A stretch of DNA of 28,898 nt from Bacteroides sp. CAG:530 (GCA_000434735.1 FR881220.1:16571-45468), one strand, 5' to 3'; positions 7,198 through 16,274 are shown, counted from the stretch's first letter. The notes: a model not told the origin generated them from the sequence alone. Program-made: numbers and translations.

Positions 7198-9462
7198 ATG
7201 GCTGACGATAAGTTATCACAAGAGCAGGCTGATGAAAAGATAATAAATGACGCTTTTCAAGAATTATTAGACCGATACTTGAGTAGTAGACACCGTAAGA
7301 AAGTAGAAATTATAACCAAGGCTTTCAACTTCGCCAAACAAGCGCATAAGGGTGTCCGACGTCGTTCTGGAGAACCATATATACTGCATCCCATTGCGGT
7401 AGCACGCATTGCGTGTGTAGAAATCGGCTTAGGCTCAACCTCCATCTGTTCTGCCCTTCTACACGATGTTGTAGAAGATACAGACTATACGGTAGAAGAT
7501 ATAGAAAACCTGTTCGGCCCTAAGATTGCACAAATTGTAGACGGACTGACTAAAATCTCTGGAGGTATATTCGGGGATAGAGCATCGGCGCAAGCGGAAA
7601 ACTTCAAGAAGTTACTACTTACAATGAACGATGATATACGGGTGATTCTTATAAAGATTGCCGACCGACTACATAACATGCGTACCCTCGGATCCATGCT
7701 TCCCAGCAAGCAGTATAAAATAGCCGGAGAGACATTATATATATACGCTCCGTTAGCCAACCGTTTGGGACTTAACCGTATCAAAACCGAACTTGAAGAC
7801 CTGAGCTTTAAATACGAACATCCCGAGACTTATCAGGAAATACAAGAAAAACTGAAAGCTACACAGGCCGAACGCGACACTGTGTTCGCCGAATTCACCG
7901 CTCCCATCAAACAGCAACTCGATAAGATGGGAATTTCATACCGCATTCAGGCAAGAATAAAGTCGCCTTATTCCATCTGGAACAAGATGCAGACTAAGCA
8001 TATCTCATTCGAAGAAATATACGATATCTTGGCAGTCAGAATTATTTTCACTCCGAATAACATGGAAGAGGAGCTGAACGATTGTTTTGATATTTACGTA
8101 GCCATATCGAAAATATACAAGCCTCATCCCGACCGTCTACGCGACTGGGTAAGCCATCCTAAAGCTAATGGTTATCAAGCTCTCCACGTTACGCTGATGA
8201 GCAACAAGGGACAGTGGATAGAGGTCCAGATTCGTAGCGAACGCATGAACGATGTAGCCGAACAGGGCTTCGCTGCTCACTGGAAGTATAAAGAAGGCGG
8301 CGGTAGCGAAGACGAAGGCGAGTTGACTAAATGGCTCAAGACCATCAAGGAGATACTTGATGACCCGCAACCGGACGCGCTCGACTTCCTCGACACCATC
8401 AAACTGAATCTTTTCGCATCCGAAATATTTGTATTTACACCGAAAGGCGAAATCAAGACCATGCCGCAGAACTGTACTGCGCTCGATTTCGCATTCTCCA
8501 TCCACACCTTCCTCGGAAGTCATTGTATCGGAGCCAAGGTAAACCATAAACTCGTACCTCTTAGCCATAAGTTGCAAAGCGGAGACCAAGTAGAAATTCT
8601 GACATCAAAATCGCAAAAAGTACAGCCGTCATGGATTGACTTCGCTACTACCGCAAAGGCTAAATCTAAGATACAGGCCATTCTGAAAAGAGAGCGTAAA
8701 GAGCTTCAGCAGAAGGGAGAAGACATTATAAGCGACTTCCTGAAGCAGGAGGAAATTGCTCAGAACGACGCTAATATTCAGAAACTTTGCGCCCTGCATC
8801 ATGTGTCAAAATTCGAAGAATTGGCGCTAAACGTAGGACAAGGTACTATCAAACTGGGCGAAGCGGATAAGAATGAGCTGAAAGAAAAGCCTACCACTAC
8901 CAGCTGGAAAAAGTATATTTCTTTCGCTTTCGGTGGCAACAAGAAACAAGAGTCAAAGCAGGAAGAAGCTCCGGCATTGAATATCGACAAGAAGAAGATA
9001 CTGAAGCTTACGCCAGACGATATGAAGAAGTATATCCTTGCCGACTGTTGCAAGCCTATCCCGGGCGATGACGTGTTAGGATATATAGACGATAACAACC
9101 GTATCGTTATTCATAAGAGACAGTGTCCGATAGCGGCACAACTGAAAACAAGCTTCGGCAACCGCTTGTTAGCTGTGCAATGGGAAACTGGCAAGGCCCT
9201 GACATTCCCGGTAAACGTATATATAAAAGGTATAGACGGAATAGGTGTGCTGAACAACGTGACAGAAGTAATTTCAAGAGAGCTTAACGTAAACATACAT
9301 AAACTCAACGTAGAGTCGAACGACGGTATATTCGAAGGACGCATCCAGCTATACGTGCACGATGTGGAAGACGTGAACACTATTTGCGATAATCTGAAGA
9401 AACTTGAGAACATCAAGAAGATTACTCGTATAGAGAACTTCGACGATCAAATAGCCGATTAA
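7198..9462 (+). CDS. relA: Bifunctional (p)ppGpp synthetase/hydrolase, Rel/SpoT family
   Basis: The protein makes pppGpp/ppGpp from ATP and GTP/GDP on amino-acid starvation and degrades it again. At 754 residues it has the long-RSH architecture. The HD hydrolase domain (about 50-190) has HDVVEDT at H89-D90, which is the intact active motif and argues for a bifunctional enzyme. The synthetase domain (about 230-370) has RIKSPYSIWNKM and GYQALHVT. A TGS domain follows near residue 405 (FVFTPKGEIKTMP), then a region with ADCCKPIPGDDVLGYI, and a C-terminal ACT domain. It ends at a perfect hairpin terminator. Whether it is best named rel, relA or spoT is a matter of convention. Confidence 0.95.
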   Translation: MADDKLSQEQADEKIINDAFQELLDRYLSSRHRKKVEIITKAFNFAKQAHKGVRRRSGEPYILHPIAVARIACVEIGLGSTSICSALLHDVVEDTDYTVEDIENLFGPKIAQIVDGLTKISGGIFGDRASAQAENFKKLLLTMNDDIRVILIKIADRLHNMRTLGSMLPSKQYKIAGETLYIYAPLANRLGLNRIKTELEDLSFKYEHPETYQEIQEKLKATQAERDTVFAEFTAPIKQQLDKMGISYRIQARIKSPYSIWNKMQTKHISFEEIYDILAVRIIFTPNNMEEELNDCFDIYVAISKIYKPHPDRLRDWVSHPKANGYQALHVTLMSNKGQWIEVQIRSERMNDVAEQGFAAHWKYKEGGGSEDEGELTKWLKTIKEILDDPQPDALDFLDTIKLNLFASEIFVFTPKGEIKTMPQNCTALDFAFSIHTFLGSHCIGAKVNHKLVPLSHKLQSGDQVEILTSKSQKVQPSWIDFATTAKAKSKIQAILKRERKELQQKGEDIISDFLKQEEIAQNDANIQKLCALHHVSKFEELALNVGQGTIKLGEADKNELKEKPTTTSWKKYISFAFGGNKKQESKQEEAPALNIDKKKILKLTPDDMKKYILADCCKPIPGDDVLGYIDDNNRIVIHKRQCPIAAQLKTSFGNRLLAVQWETGKALTFPVNVYIKGIDGIGVLNNVTEVISRELNVNIHKLNVESNDGIFEGRIQLYVHDVEDVNTICDNLKKLENIKKITRIENFDDQIAD

Positions 9463-9481
9463 GAAACTAAAACGATATCAC

Positions 9482-9529
9482 ACGGAGCGTGCCGCATGAA
9501 ATCAGCAAACTTCATGCGGCACGCTCCGT
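9482..9529. terminator. Perfect 19-bp hairpin between rel and merR
   Basis: Positions 9482-9500 pair without mismatch with 9511-9529 around a 10-nt loop. It is placed between the convergent rel and merR genes. The flanks are A/T-rich but without a long T run, so it probably acts on both strands. Confidence 0.75.
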
Positions 9530-9558
9530 ATTAATGCTATTAATATGATACGGCTGCA

Positions 9559-9906
9559 CTATGTAAGATAATCAAGCTCCTTGCGCATACTCACAAGTTC
9601 CTCGCGTACCTTCTTCAGTCGGTCCACTATCTCTACCACATTACTTACCGTCTCCTTATTCTGCTTGATACGCTGCTTGGCTCCGGCCAAGGTCATTCCT
9701 TTCTCCTTCACCAAATGATACACCAGGCGCACGTTTTCAATATCCTCCTTAGTATACTGGCGAATATTACCTCCAGCCTTCTTGGGCGAAATAAACGGAA
9801 ACTCCTTCTCCCAGTAACGAAGCAAAGACTCGTTCACATCGAACATGGCAGCCACCTCGCGTATAGAATAATATATCTTCAATCCTTTATCAGTCTTTAA
9901 GGCCAT
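9559..9906 (-). CDS. Short MerR-family transcriptional regulator
   Basis: This is a 115-residue DNA-binding protein. The N-terminal winged HTH is clear: YYSIREVAAMFDVNESLLRY, then WEKEFPFISPKKAGGNIRQY, the MerR pattern. A dimerisation coiled coil follows and forms the whole C-terminus, so there is no effector-binding domain. The frame can start at a TTG at 9924 overlapping the M23 stop. The ATG at 9906 has a good AAAGGAG 6 bases upstream (plus 9913-9919), so I prefer it. It follows the M23 peptidase gene by 14 bases and is probably co-transcribed. The target genes are unknown. Confidence 0.88.
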   Translation of the reverse strand: MALKTDKGLKIYYSIREVAAMFDVNESLLRYWEKEFPFISPKKAGGNIRQYTKEDIENVRLVYHLVKEKGMTLAGAKQRIKQNKETVSNVVEIVDRLKKVREELVSMRKELDYLT

Positions 9907-9920
9907 AGCTTTCTCCTTTA

Positions 9921-10889
9921 TCAATCGAATACCTTACCGTGATTAGACGCAATCTGTATCATCTTGTCATAATCGTCGGCATTCAAGTCCATAAAATAAT
10001 AATTCACAGGATTCATAATATGTCCCTTCAAATGCACCTCGTAGTGCAAGTGCGGTCCCGTACTTTTTCCGGTACTTCCCACCTGCCCTATCTTTTCTCC
10101 TCTCACTACCTTCTGCCCCTTTCTTACGCCTATCTTGCTGAGATGAGCGTAACGGGTTACGTAGCCGAAGCCATGATTTATAGTGATGCAATTACCATAC
10201 AGTCCTTCCCATCCCGCTTTCTGCACCGTACCGTTGCCCGTGGCATAAACCGGAGTGCCCACGTTGGCCGAGAAGTCCATGCCCGCATGAAACTTCACGG
10301 TCTTGTAAATAGGGTCTATACGGTTACCGTATCCCGAAGCCGTCTGCTTCAGATTCTTGTTAGATACGGGCTGAATGGCAGGGATGCAAGCCAACATATC
10401 ATCGTGTTTCTTACATAACTCCACTATATCGTCGTACGATTTAGACTGCACATAAACTCTACGCGCCAGTAAGTCCATCTGCTGTGTGGTGTTCACCACC
10501 ATCTTGGCGTTAGTCATATCCATCAACTCCTCGTAACGGTTTGTTTTGCCGTAACTTGCGTTGCGAAGCGCATCCGCTACAGGGTCGGCCTGCATAATTA
10601 CACGATACAGGTTATCATCGCGGCGCTGCAACTGCTGCATCACCCCAAGAGCATCGTCAAGACGAGAAGAAAGAATATGATACTGAGCCAACAAGCGTGA
10701 GTTTTCCACCCTAAGATTCTTTTCGGAAGGAGAACCGAACACTATCAACAGTACGATAAAAAATCCGGCACCCAACCCCATACCGACAAACATTCGGCGT
10801 AAATAACTCATCATGCGCTGGCGCATCGTAGGGTAGATGCGGTCGTAAGTCCGGGTTTTCGGATTGTATATGTAATATACTTTGCGCAT
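9921..10889 (-). CDS. Membrane-anchored M23 (LytM-type) metallo-endopeptidase
   Basis: This is a predicted zinc endopeptidase acting on peptidoglycan cross-bridges or stem peptides. I start it at the ATG at 10889 (MRKVYYIYNPKTRTYDRIYP), giving 322 residues; the longer frame begins inside the promoter. A cytoplasmic N-terminus is followed by one membrane segment (about 34-51) and a periplasmic helical region. The M23 domain occupies about 195-310. The zinc ligands are visible: H201 and D205 in HAGMD, and H282 of the HLH motif (280-282, GPHLHYEV). The site is therefore intact, unlike degenerate EnvC/NlpD-type activators. It is divergent from alaS. Confidence 0.9.
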   Translation of the reverse strand: MRKVYYIYNPKTRTYDRIYPTMRQRMMSYLRRMFVGMGLGAGFFIVLLIVFGSPSEKNLRVENSRLLAQYHILSSRLDDALGVMQQLQRRDDNLYRVIMQADPVADALRNASYGKTNRYEELMDMTNAKMVVNTTQQMDLLARRVYVQSKSYDDIVELCKKHDDMLACIPAIQPVSNKNLKQTASGYGNRIDPIYKTVKFHAGMDFSANVGTPVYATGNGTVQKAGWEGLYGNCITINHGFGYVTRYAHLSKIGVRKGQKVVRGEKIGQVGSTGKSTGPHLHYEVHLKGHIMNPVNYYFMDLNADDYDKMIQIASNHGKVFD

Positions 10890-10953
10890 TAAATACCTGT
10901 TTTTCTTAAAAATTAATGTTAGGGATGCCAAGTTTTAGCATGAAACCTATCGA

Positions 10954-10984
10954 CAAAAATAATAAAACAGATTATCTTTGCAAA
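10954..10984 (-). promoter_or_regulatory. Consensus promoter of the M23-merR operon
   Basis: On the minus strand TTTG (plus 10984-10981) and TATTTTTG (plus 10961-10954) are 19 bp apart, a full Bacteroidetes consensus. It overlaps the -7 box of alaS on the other strand. Confidence 0.7.
10973..10980 (+). promoter_or_regulatory. alaS promoter -7 box
   Basis: TATCTTTG fits TAnnTTTG and lies 43 bases before the alaS ATG. No good -33 element is seen. It sits within the spacer of the divergent M23 promoter. Confidence 0.5.
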
Positions 10985-11023
10985 CCATATTCGAGAATAT
11001 TAACTACAAGATATATAATCATC

Positions 11024-13645
11024 ATGTTGACAGCTAATGAAATCCGCGACTCATTCGTTAAATTCTTCGAGTCGAAAGGGCATCAGATTGTGCCTTCTGC
11101 ACCGATGGTAATCAAGGACGACCCTACCCTGATGTTTACCAATGCAGGTATGAATCAGTTTAAAGACATTATTTTAGGCAATCACCCCGCCAAATACAAA
11201 CGTGTAACCGACTCACAGAAATGTTTGCGCGTAAGCGGTAAGCATAACGACTTGGAAGAAGTAGGTCACGATACTTACCACCACACCATGTTCGAGATGC
11301 TTGGTAACTGGTCTTTCGGCGACTATTTCAAGAAAGAAGTTATCGGATGGGCATACGAGTACTTGGTAGACATTCTGAAAATCGATCCTAAAGACCTCTA
11401 CGTTACCGTATTCGAAGGTAGCCCTGAGGAAGGACTGGAACGCGACGACGAAGCAGCAGGATATTGGGGCAAATATTTCCCCGAAGATCATATCATCAAC
11501 GGTAACAAACATGATAACTTCTGGGAAATGGGCGATACCGGACCATGCGGACCGTGCTCTGAAATCCATATAGACTCTCGTTCTGAAGAAGAAAAAGCAA
11601 AAGTTCCCGGACGCGAATTGGTAAACAAAGACCATCCGCAGGTTATTGAAATCTGGAACTTGGTATTTATGCAATACAACCGTAAGGCTGATGGTTCACT
11701 TGAGCCGCTGCCAGCTAAGGTTATCGATACCGGTATGGGATTCGAACGTTTGGTTCGCACCATGCAGGGAAAGACTTCAAACTACGATACCGACGTATTC
11801 CAGCCTATTATCAAGGTTATCGGCGACTTGTCTAACAAGACTTACGGACAGGACGAAAAGACAGACATCGCCATGCGTGTTGTTGCCGACCATATCCGTA
11901 CTATCGCATTCTCAATCACCGACGGACAGTTGCCGTCGAACGCTAAGGCAGGTTATGTAATCCGCCGTATCTTGCGCCGTGCCGTACGTTACGCTTACAC
12001 CTTCCTCGACCAGAAGCAGGCATTCATGTACAAGCTCGTTCCGGTGTTGATAGAAAACATGGGCGGTGCTTATCCTGAACTGAAAGCTCAGCAAGCGTTG
12101 ATAGAAAAGGTTATCAAGGAAGAAGAAGAATCATTCTTGCGTACTCTTGAAACAGGTATCCGTCTGCTCGACAAGACTATGGGCGAAGCTAAAGCTGCCG
12201 GAAAGAAAGAAATCAGCGGTGTTGACGCATTTACTCTCTACGATACATTCGGATTCCCTCTCGACCTTACAGAGCTGATTACTCGCGAAAACGGTATGAC
12301 TGTTAATGAAGACGAGTTCAATGCTGAAATGCAGAAGCAGAAACAGCGTGCACGTAATGCGGCTGCCGTAGAACTTGGCGACTGGATTACGCTGAAAGAA
12401 GGCGAAACTAAATTCGTAGGTTACGACTATACCGAATACGAAACAAGCATTCTTCGCTACCGTGAAGTAAAACAGAAGAACCAGACTTTATACCAAATAG
12501 TATTGAGCGACACTCCGTTCTATGCAGAAAGCGGTGGTCAGGTAGGCGATACAGGTGTATTGGTAAGCGAATTCGAAACTATCGAAATCATCGATACCAA
12601 GAAAGAAAACAACTTGCCTATCCATATCGCCAAGAAATTGCCTGAACACCTCGACGCTCCGATGATGGCTTGCGTAGATACTGATAAGCGTGCCGCTTGT
12701 GCTGCCAACCACTCTTGTACTCACTTGCTCGACGAGGCTTTGCGTCAGGTTCTTGGTAATCACGTAGAGCAGAAGGGTTCTTTGGTAACTCCTGAGTCTT
12801 TGCGTTTCGACTTCTCTCACTTCCAGAAGGTAACTCCGGAACAGATACGCGAAGTAGAACACTTGGTTAACGCTAAGATTCGCGAGAATATTCCTTTGAC
12901 AGAATATCGCCACATGCCTATCGAAAAGGCTAAAGAACTTGGTGCTATCGCCCTCTTCGGCGAAAAGTACGGCGACGAAGTTCGCGTAGTTCAGTTCGGC
13001 TCATCTATCGAGTTCTGTGGTGGTACACACGTTTCGGCTACAGGTAAAATCGGTATGGTCAAGATTTTGGCTGAAAGTTCTGTAGCTGCAGGCGTACGTC
13101 GTATCGAAGCTATCACCGGTGAAAGAGTAGAAAACATGCTCGACACTATACAGGATACTATCACAGACTTGAAGTCGCTCTTCAACAACGCTCCCGACTT
13201 GAAAGTTGCTATCACTAAGTATATTGAAGAGAACGCAGGCTTGAAGAAACAGGTTGAAGAATACATGAAAGAGAAAGAGGCTTCTGTGAAGGCTCGCCTG
13301 ATAGAAAACATAAAAGAAATCAATGGCGTTAAGGTCATCAAGACCGTTCTTCCTATGCCTGCCGATGTTGTTAAGAACATCGCGTTCCAGCTGAAGGGTC
13401 AATTCCCCGAAAACTTGCTGGTTGTTATCGGAAGTGTATTCGAAAGCAAACCGCTGCTTACCGTTGCCATCAGCGAAGACTTGGTTAAGAACAACGGCAT
13501 GAACGCAGGTAAGTTGGTACGCGAAGCTGCCAAGCTGATTCAGGGTGGCGGTGGCGGACAGCCTCACTTTGCAACTGCCGGCGGTAAGAATGCTGAAGGC
13601 ATCATCGCTGCTACCGACAAGGTTGTAGAGTTGGCAGGTCTTTAA
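11024..13645 (+). CDS. alaS: Alanine--tRNA ligase
   Basis: AlaRS is a class II aminoacyl-tRNA synthetase that charges tRNA-Ala and edits mischarged Ser and Gly. The frame is open from 10916, but family similarity begins at MLTANEIRDSFVKFFESKGH (ATG at 11024), giving 873 residues, the usual length. The catalytic core has HHTMFEMLGNWSFGDYF and WEMGDTGPCGPCSEIH. The editing domain has NHSCTHLL (HxxxH) and the CGGTHV metal site. A C-terminal DHHA1 domain ends with GGGGGQPHFATAGGK. All key motifs are present. It ends at a strong terminator. Confidence 0.97.
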   Translation: MLTANEIRDSFVKFFESKGHQIVPSAPMVIKDDPTLMFTNAGMNQFKDIILGNHPAKYKRVTDSQKCLRVSGKHNDLEEVGHDTYHHTMFEMLGNWSFGDYFKKEVIGWAYEYLVDILKIDPKDLYVTVFEGSPEEGLERDDEAAGYWGKYFPEDHIINGNKHDNFWEMGDTGPCGPCSEIHIDSRSEEEKAKVPGRELVNKDHPQVIEIWNLVFMQYNRKADGSLEPLPAKVIDTGMGFERLVRTMQGKTSNYDTDVFQPIIKVIGDLSNKTYGQDEKTDIAMRVVADHIRTIAFSITDGQLPSNAKAGYVIRRILRRAVRYAYTFLDQKQAFMYKLVPVLIENMGGAYPELKAQQALIEKVIKEEEESFLRTLETGIRLLDKTMGEAKAAGKKEISGVDAFTLYDTFGFPLDLTELITRENGMTVNEDEFNAEMQKQKQRARNAAAVELGDWITLKEGETKFVGYDYTEYETSILRYREVKQKNQTLYQIVLSDTPFYAESGGQVGDTGVLVSEFETIEIIDTKKENNLPIHIAKKLPEHLDAPMMACVDTDKRAACAANHSCTHLLDEALRQVLGNHVEQKGSLVTPESLRFDFSHFQKVTPEQIREVEHLVNAKIRENIPLTEYRHMPIEKAKELGAIALFGEKYGDEVRVVQFGSSIEFCGGTHVSATGKIGMVKILAESSVAAGVRRIEAITGERVENMLDTIQDTITDLKSLFNNAPDLKVAITKYIEENAGLKKQVEEYMKEKEASVKARLIENIKEINGVKVIKTVLPMPADVVKNIAFQLKGQFPENLLVVIGSVFESKPLLTVAISEDLVKNNGMNAGKLVREAAKLIQGGGGGQPHFATAGGKNAEGIIAATDKVVELAGL

Positions 13646-13677
13646 TATGTAGACTTATATCGTCTTATTACATACGC

Positions 13678-13732
13678 AGAAGCGAAGTTGCTTGCACTAT
13701 TATAATGTGCAAGCGGCTTCGCTTCTTTTTTT
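13678..13732 (+). terminator. Intrinsic terminator of alaS
   Basis: A 20-bp stem (13678-13697 with 13707-13726, two T-G wobbles) is followed by seven T (13726-13732). Confidence 0.9.
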
Positions 13733-13892
13733 GTCTTCACCAATGCGTCACCCAACTCAATAATTACATGCTGATGGACTAAGATAGTTGCGATGCTCTT
13801 GGCTATATTTAGAACGTATTATACTAACTCCATATGTGAGATTGATAATAAATTTCTGTATATGCTATTATATGGTCATATAACAGATCTGC

Positions 13893-13926
13893 ATAAAATG
13901 CATAATAATACACATATGCATTTTAT
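13893..13926. repeat. Perfect 12-bp inverted repeat upstream of the TPR regulator
   Basis: ATAAAATGCATA (13893-13904) is the exact reverse complement of TATGCATTTTAT (13915-13926), separated by 10 bases. The two arms are 22 bp apart start to start, about two helical turns, which suits a dimeric DNA-binding protein. No T run follows, so an operator is likelier than a terminator. Confidence 0.5.
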
Positions 13927-13998
13927 TATAAAGTCATACAATACAAATCATAAAGTTAAGTTTTTCCGCAAAGGGCATCAGAGTCAAGATTTTTCTAC

Positions 13999-14006
13999 TA
14001 ACTTTG
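13999..14006 (+). promoter_or_regulatory. Probable -7 box for the TPR regulator gene
   Basis: TAACTTTG fits TAnnTTTG, 83 bases before the ATG at 14089. No good -33 element is seen. Confidence 0.45.
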
Positions 14007-14088
14007 TAAGTTCAAAACACTATTCTTTAATAAACTTTGTTTTATGACGAACAAAAATAATACGAAAATCAATTAAAAGTACCACATT

Positions 14089-15930
14089 ATGCATAAAATC
14101 CAAAACTTTATCATTACATTTATAATCGTTGTGGTATTGGTTACCTGTGACAAACATACACCGACTTTGAAACAAATTGATATGGCTGAAGACTTAATGA
14201 ATACCTTACCTGATTCAGCTCTCGCCATATTGGAAAAAATTCCAGCTTCAACTATAAATGGTAAAGAGGTAGCGGCCCGATACGCACTACTCAAATCCAT
14301 GGCACTAGACAAGAACTGCATTGACACGACAACTTTTGACATTCTTCAACCAGCTATTGATTATTATATCAATAATGGCTCTCCTAATGAACAGCTTCGG
14401 ACATATTATTATCAAGGTCGAATTTATCAGAATCAAGGTGATGATGATTCGGCTATGCAAAGTTTCATACGAGGAAGAGAATATTGCCAAGAAGCATCAG
14501 ACACACTGACTATAGCAAACCTTTTGGTCGCTCAGGCAACCATTCAATATTCGACTTATAAGATAGATGATTTTATAAAGAACAATCTTACGGCTGCGAA
14601 ATTATATAAGAATATTAATCGTCCAGATTATGAAATCTCTTGTCTCGCCAATGTCTTGGATGGAAGCATTCTTAACAAAGACAAGTGTCTTGCAGACAGT
14701 GTTATATCAGTTGCGCAGGGACGAGTTAAACAAAACTCAGAGTTAGCCGCAGTCATTGCTCCATACGCTCTTTCTTACGTAATAAAATTTGGCGATAAAG
14801 AAGATATTGTTAATGCCTTAAATTATTATGAATCTATGAACATCATTGATGATGAAACTAAAATGGATGTTGCAGAGGCATATTGCAGAATTGGTGATTC
14901 ATATAATGCGAACCGTTATATGAATTTGATAGATTCTACTTCAAAAGCAAAATCATCTTTGAAGTATTTGGCAATTAAAACTGATATTTTAGAATTAGAC
15001 GGAGATTTTGCTAGAGCATTAATGACATACCGTAATTTTTCAACCACTATCGACTCCATACACCAGAATATTTTTTCTCATGATTTTTTGTTTGCTCAAG
15101 AACGTTATGAAATGGAAAAATCCAATTTATTGGAGAAACAGAAATTAGATAAAATTATTTGGTCAAGTCTGTGTATTGTATTTGTATTGCTGATTATCAC
15201 CGGATATATCTACTATCATTATAGACTGGGGCAAGCCAAAAGTTTGTTGGATGCTCAAGAGAAAGAAAGATTACAACTGGAACAAGAAAATCTCAAAAAA
15301 GAAAATGAAAATCTCGAATTAAGAACTCGTCAGGGTGAATTAGAAAGATATAATCTTAAAAAGACCAATGAAAAGCTTGCTTTGGAAAAACATTATGCTG
15401 TTCTTGGAAAACAAGCTGCCGAATTGGAATGTGAGCGTCAATCATTAGCTGCAGAAAACCTTCGGCTCAAAATCGAGCAACTAGAGAACGAAAGTGAAAC
15501 TCTTAAAGAAATACTAGAAAAACAAAAAGATTTAGCAAAACCAATCGAAGATGCTATCAAAGTAAGAATAGAAATGTTAAATGGATTATTGGCTTCACGA
15601 ATCGCAGATAATACCTCATACGCAGAACCGTATGGAACTTGGAAGGATCGAATTATCCAAGATAAGGATGAATTCATGAACACCACTCGTCTAGCGTTTA
15701 AAGCTTCCCATCCAAAGTTTATTGAATACCTTGAACAGCATGAGCTTACTGAATCAGAGATTAATTATGTCTGCCTTTATGCTATTGGACTTCGCGGAAA
15801 AGAAGTCGGTGAATATATGCAACTGAAAAGGCATTATCATATAAGTAGTGATGTTCGTAAGAAACTTAATCTTAATGAACATCAAACTAATATAGGAATT
15901 TATATTAGAAAACTTATGAAGCAACTATAA
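14089..15930 (+). CDS. Membrane-tethered TPR regulator with C-terminal HTH-like domain
   Basis: This 613-residue protein is of a type common in Bacteroides. Its N-terminal hydrophobic segment ends in LVTC (Cys20), so it may be a lipoprotein; Thr before Cys is unusual. TPR-like helical repeats follow (MNTLPDSALAILEKI at about 36-50, then YYYQGRIYQNQGDDDSAMQS). A second membrane segment lies at about 356-378 and a long Glu/Lys/Leu-rich coiled coil at about 385-490. The C-terminus (about 535-613) has ELTESEINYVCLYAIGLRGK and SSDVRKKLNLNEHQT, resembling the LuxR-like HTH of this family. I infer a periplasmic sensor region and a cytoplasmic DNA-binding end. It has its own terminator and is followed by a secreted-protein operon that it probably controls. 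No exact family name is claimed. Confidence 0.75.
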   Translation: MHKIQNFIITFIIVVVLVTCDKHTPTLKQIDMAEDLMNTLPDSALAILEKIPASTINGKEVAARYALLKSMALDKNCIDTTTFDILQPAIDYYINNGSPNEQLRTYYYQGRIYQNQGDDDSAMQSFIRGREYCQEASDTLTIANLLVAQATIQYSTYKIDDFIKNNLTAAKLYKNINRPDYEISCLANVLDGSILNKDKCLADSVISVAQGRVKQNSELAAVIAPYALSYVIKFGDKEDIVNALNYYESMNIIDDETKMDVAEAYCRIGDSYNANRYMNLIDSTSKAKSSLKYLAIKTDILELDGDFARALMTYRNFSTTIDSIHQNIFSHDFLFAQERYEMEKSNLLEKQKLDKIIWSSLCIVFVLLIITGYIYYHYRLGQAKSLLDAQEKERLQLEQENLKKENENLELRTRQGELERYNLKKTNEKLALEKHYAVLGKQAAELECERQSLAAENLRLKIEQLENESETLKEILEKQKDLAKPIEDAIKVRIEMLNGLLASRIADNTSYAEPYGTWKDRIIQDKDEFMNTTRLAFKASHPKFIEYLEQHELTESEINYVCLYAIGLRGKEVGEYMQLKRHYHISSDVRKKLNLNEHQTNIGIYIRKLMKQL

Positions 15931-15962
15931 CTTAACTATATAGTTACTTTACCACTTTTCGC

Positions 15963-16004
15963 AAAACAGTCTATCTACCTGATTCGGTAAGTAGACTGTT
16001 TTTG
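15963..16004 (+). terminator. Intrinsic terminator of the TPR regulator gene
   Basis: AAAACAGTCTA (from 15963) pairs with TAGACTGTTTT (to about 16002). A small internal mismatch and an ACC/GGT continuation lead to a 6-nt loop, and T residues follow. It separates the regulator from the downstream operon. Confidence 0.75.
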
Positions 16005-16175
16005 TATATAGTTATAGTTTGTCTTTGTTGACGATAGCACATAATCAGCACTACTATAATTGAGCGAACCATAAGCCCCTTTATATTCTTCGAGCGAATT
16101 TGAAATCAAATAAATCGCCTACCATTCTAAGACCTTGTAATTATCATATTCTTTATCATGGAATTTCTATGACCG

Positions 16176-16271
16176 TCAAACTTTTTGGATTCGTGTGCAG
16201 AAAACGGCTACACTATCATTTACATTAAACTGAATATCAACGATATAAAAAGTTTAACTGTCAAACTTTTG
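16176..16271 (+). repeat. GTCAAACTTTT direct repeats and inverted repeat: candidate operator
   Basis: GTCAAACTTTTTG (16176-16188) recurs as GTCAAACTTTTG (16260-16271). The copies are 84 bp apart, eight helical turns. The second copy is also the right arm of a perfect 8-bp inverted repeat, AAAAGTTT (16248-16255) with AAACTTTT (16263-16270), ending 4 bases before the putative -33 element. The arrangement resembles operators joined by looping. A binding site for the adjacent regulator is an inference. Confidence 0.45.
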
Positions 16272-16274
16272 CCA

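Larger units (their letters stand above)
13733..14088. other. Gene-free AT-rich region upstream of the TPR regulator
   Basis: No credible gene is present. An 84-codon open frame (13793-14047) resembles nothing I know and overlaps the repeat and promoter described separately. Base composition drops sharply compared with alaS. Confidence 0.55.

Noticed and set aside
13793..14047. 84-codon open frame upstream of the TPR regulator
   Set aside because: AT-rich, no recognisable family, and it runs through the inverted repeat and the -7 box of the next gene.
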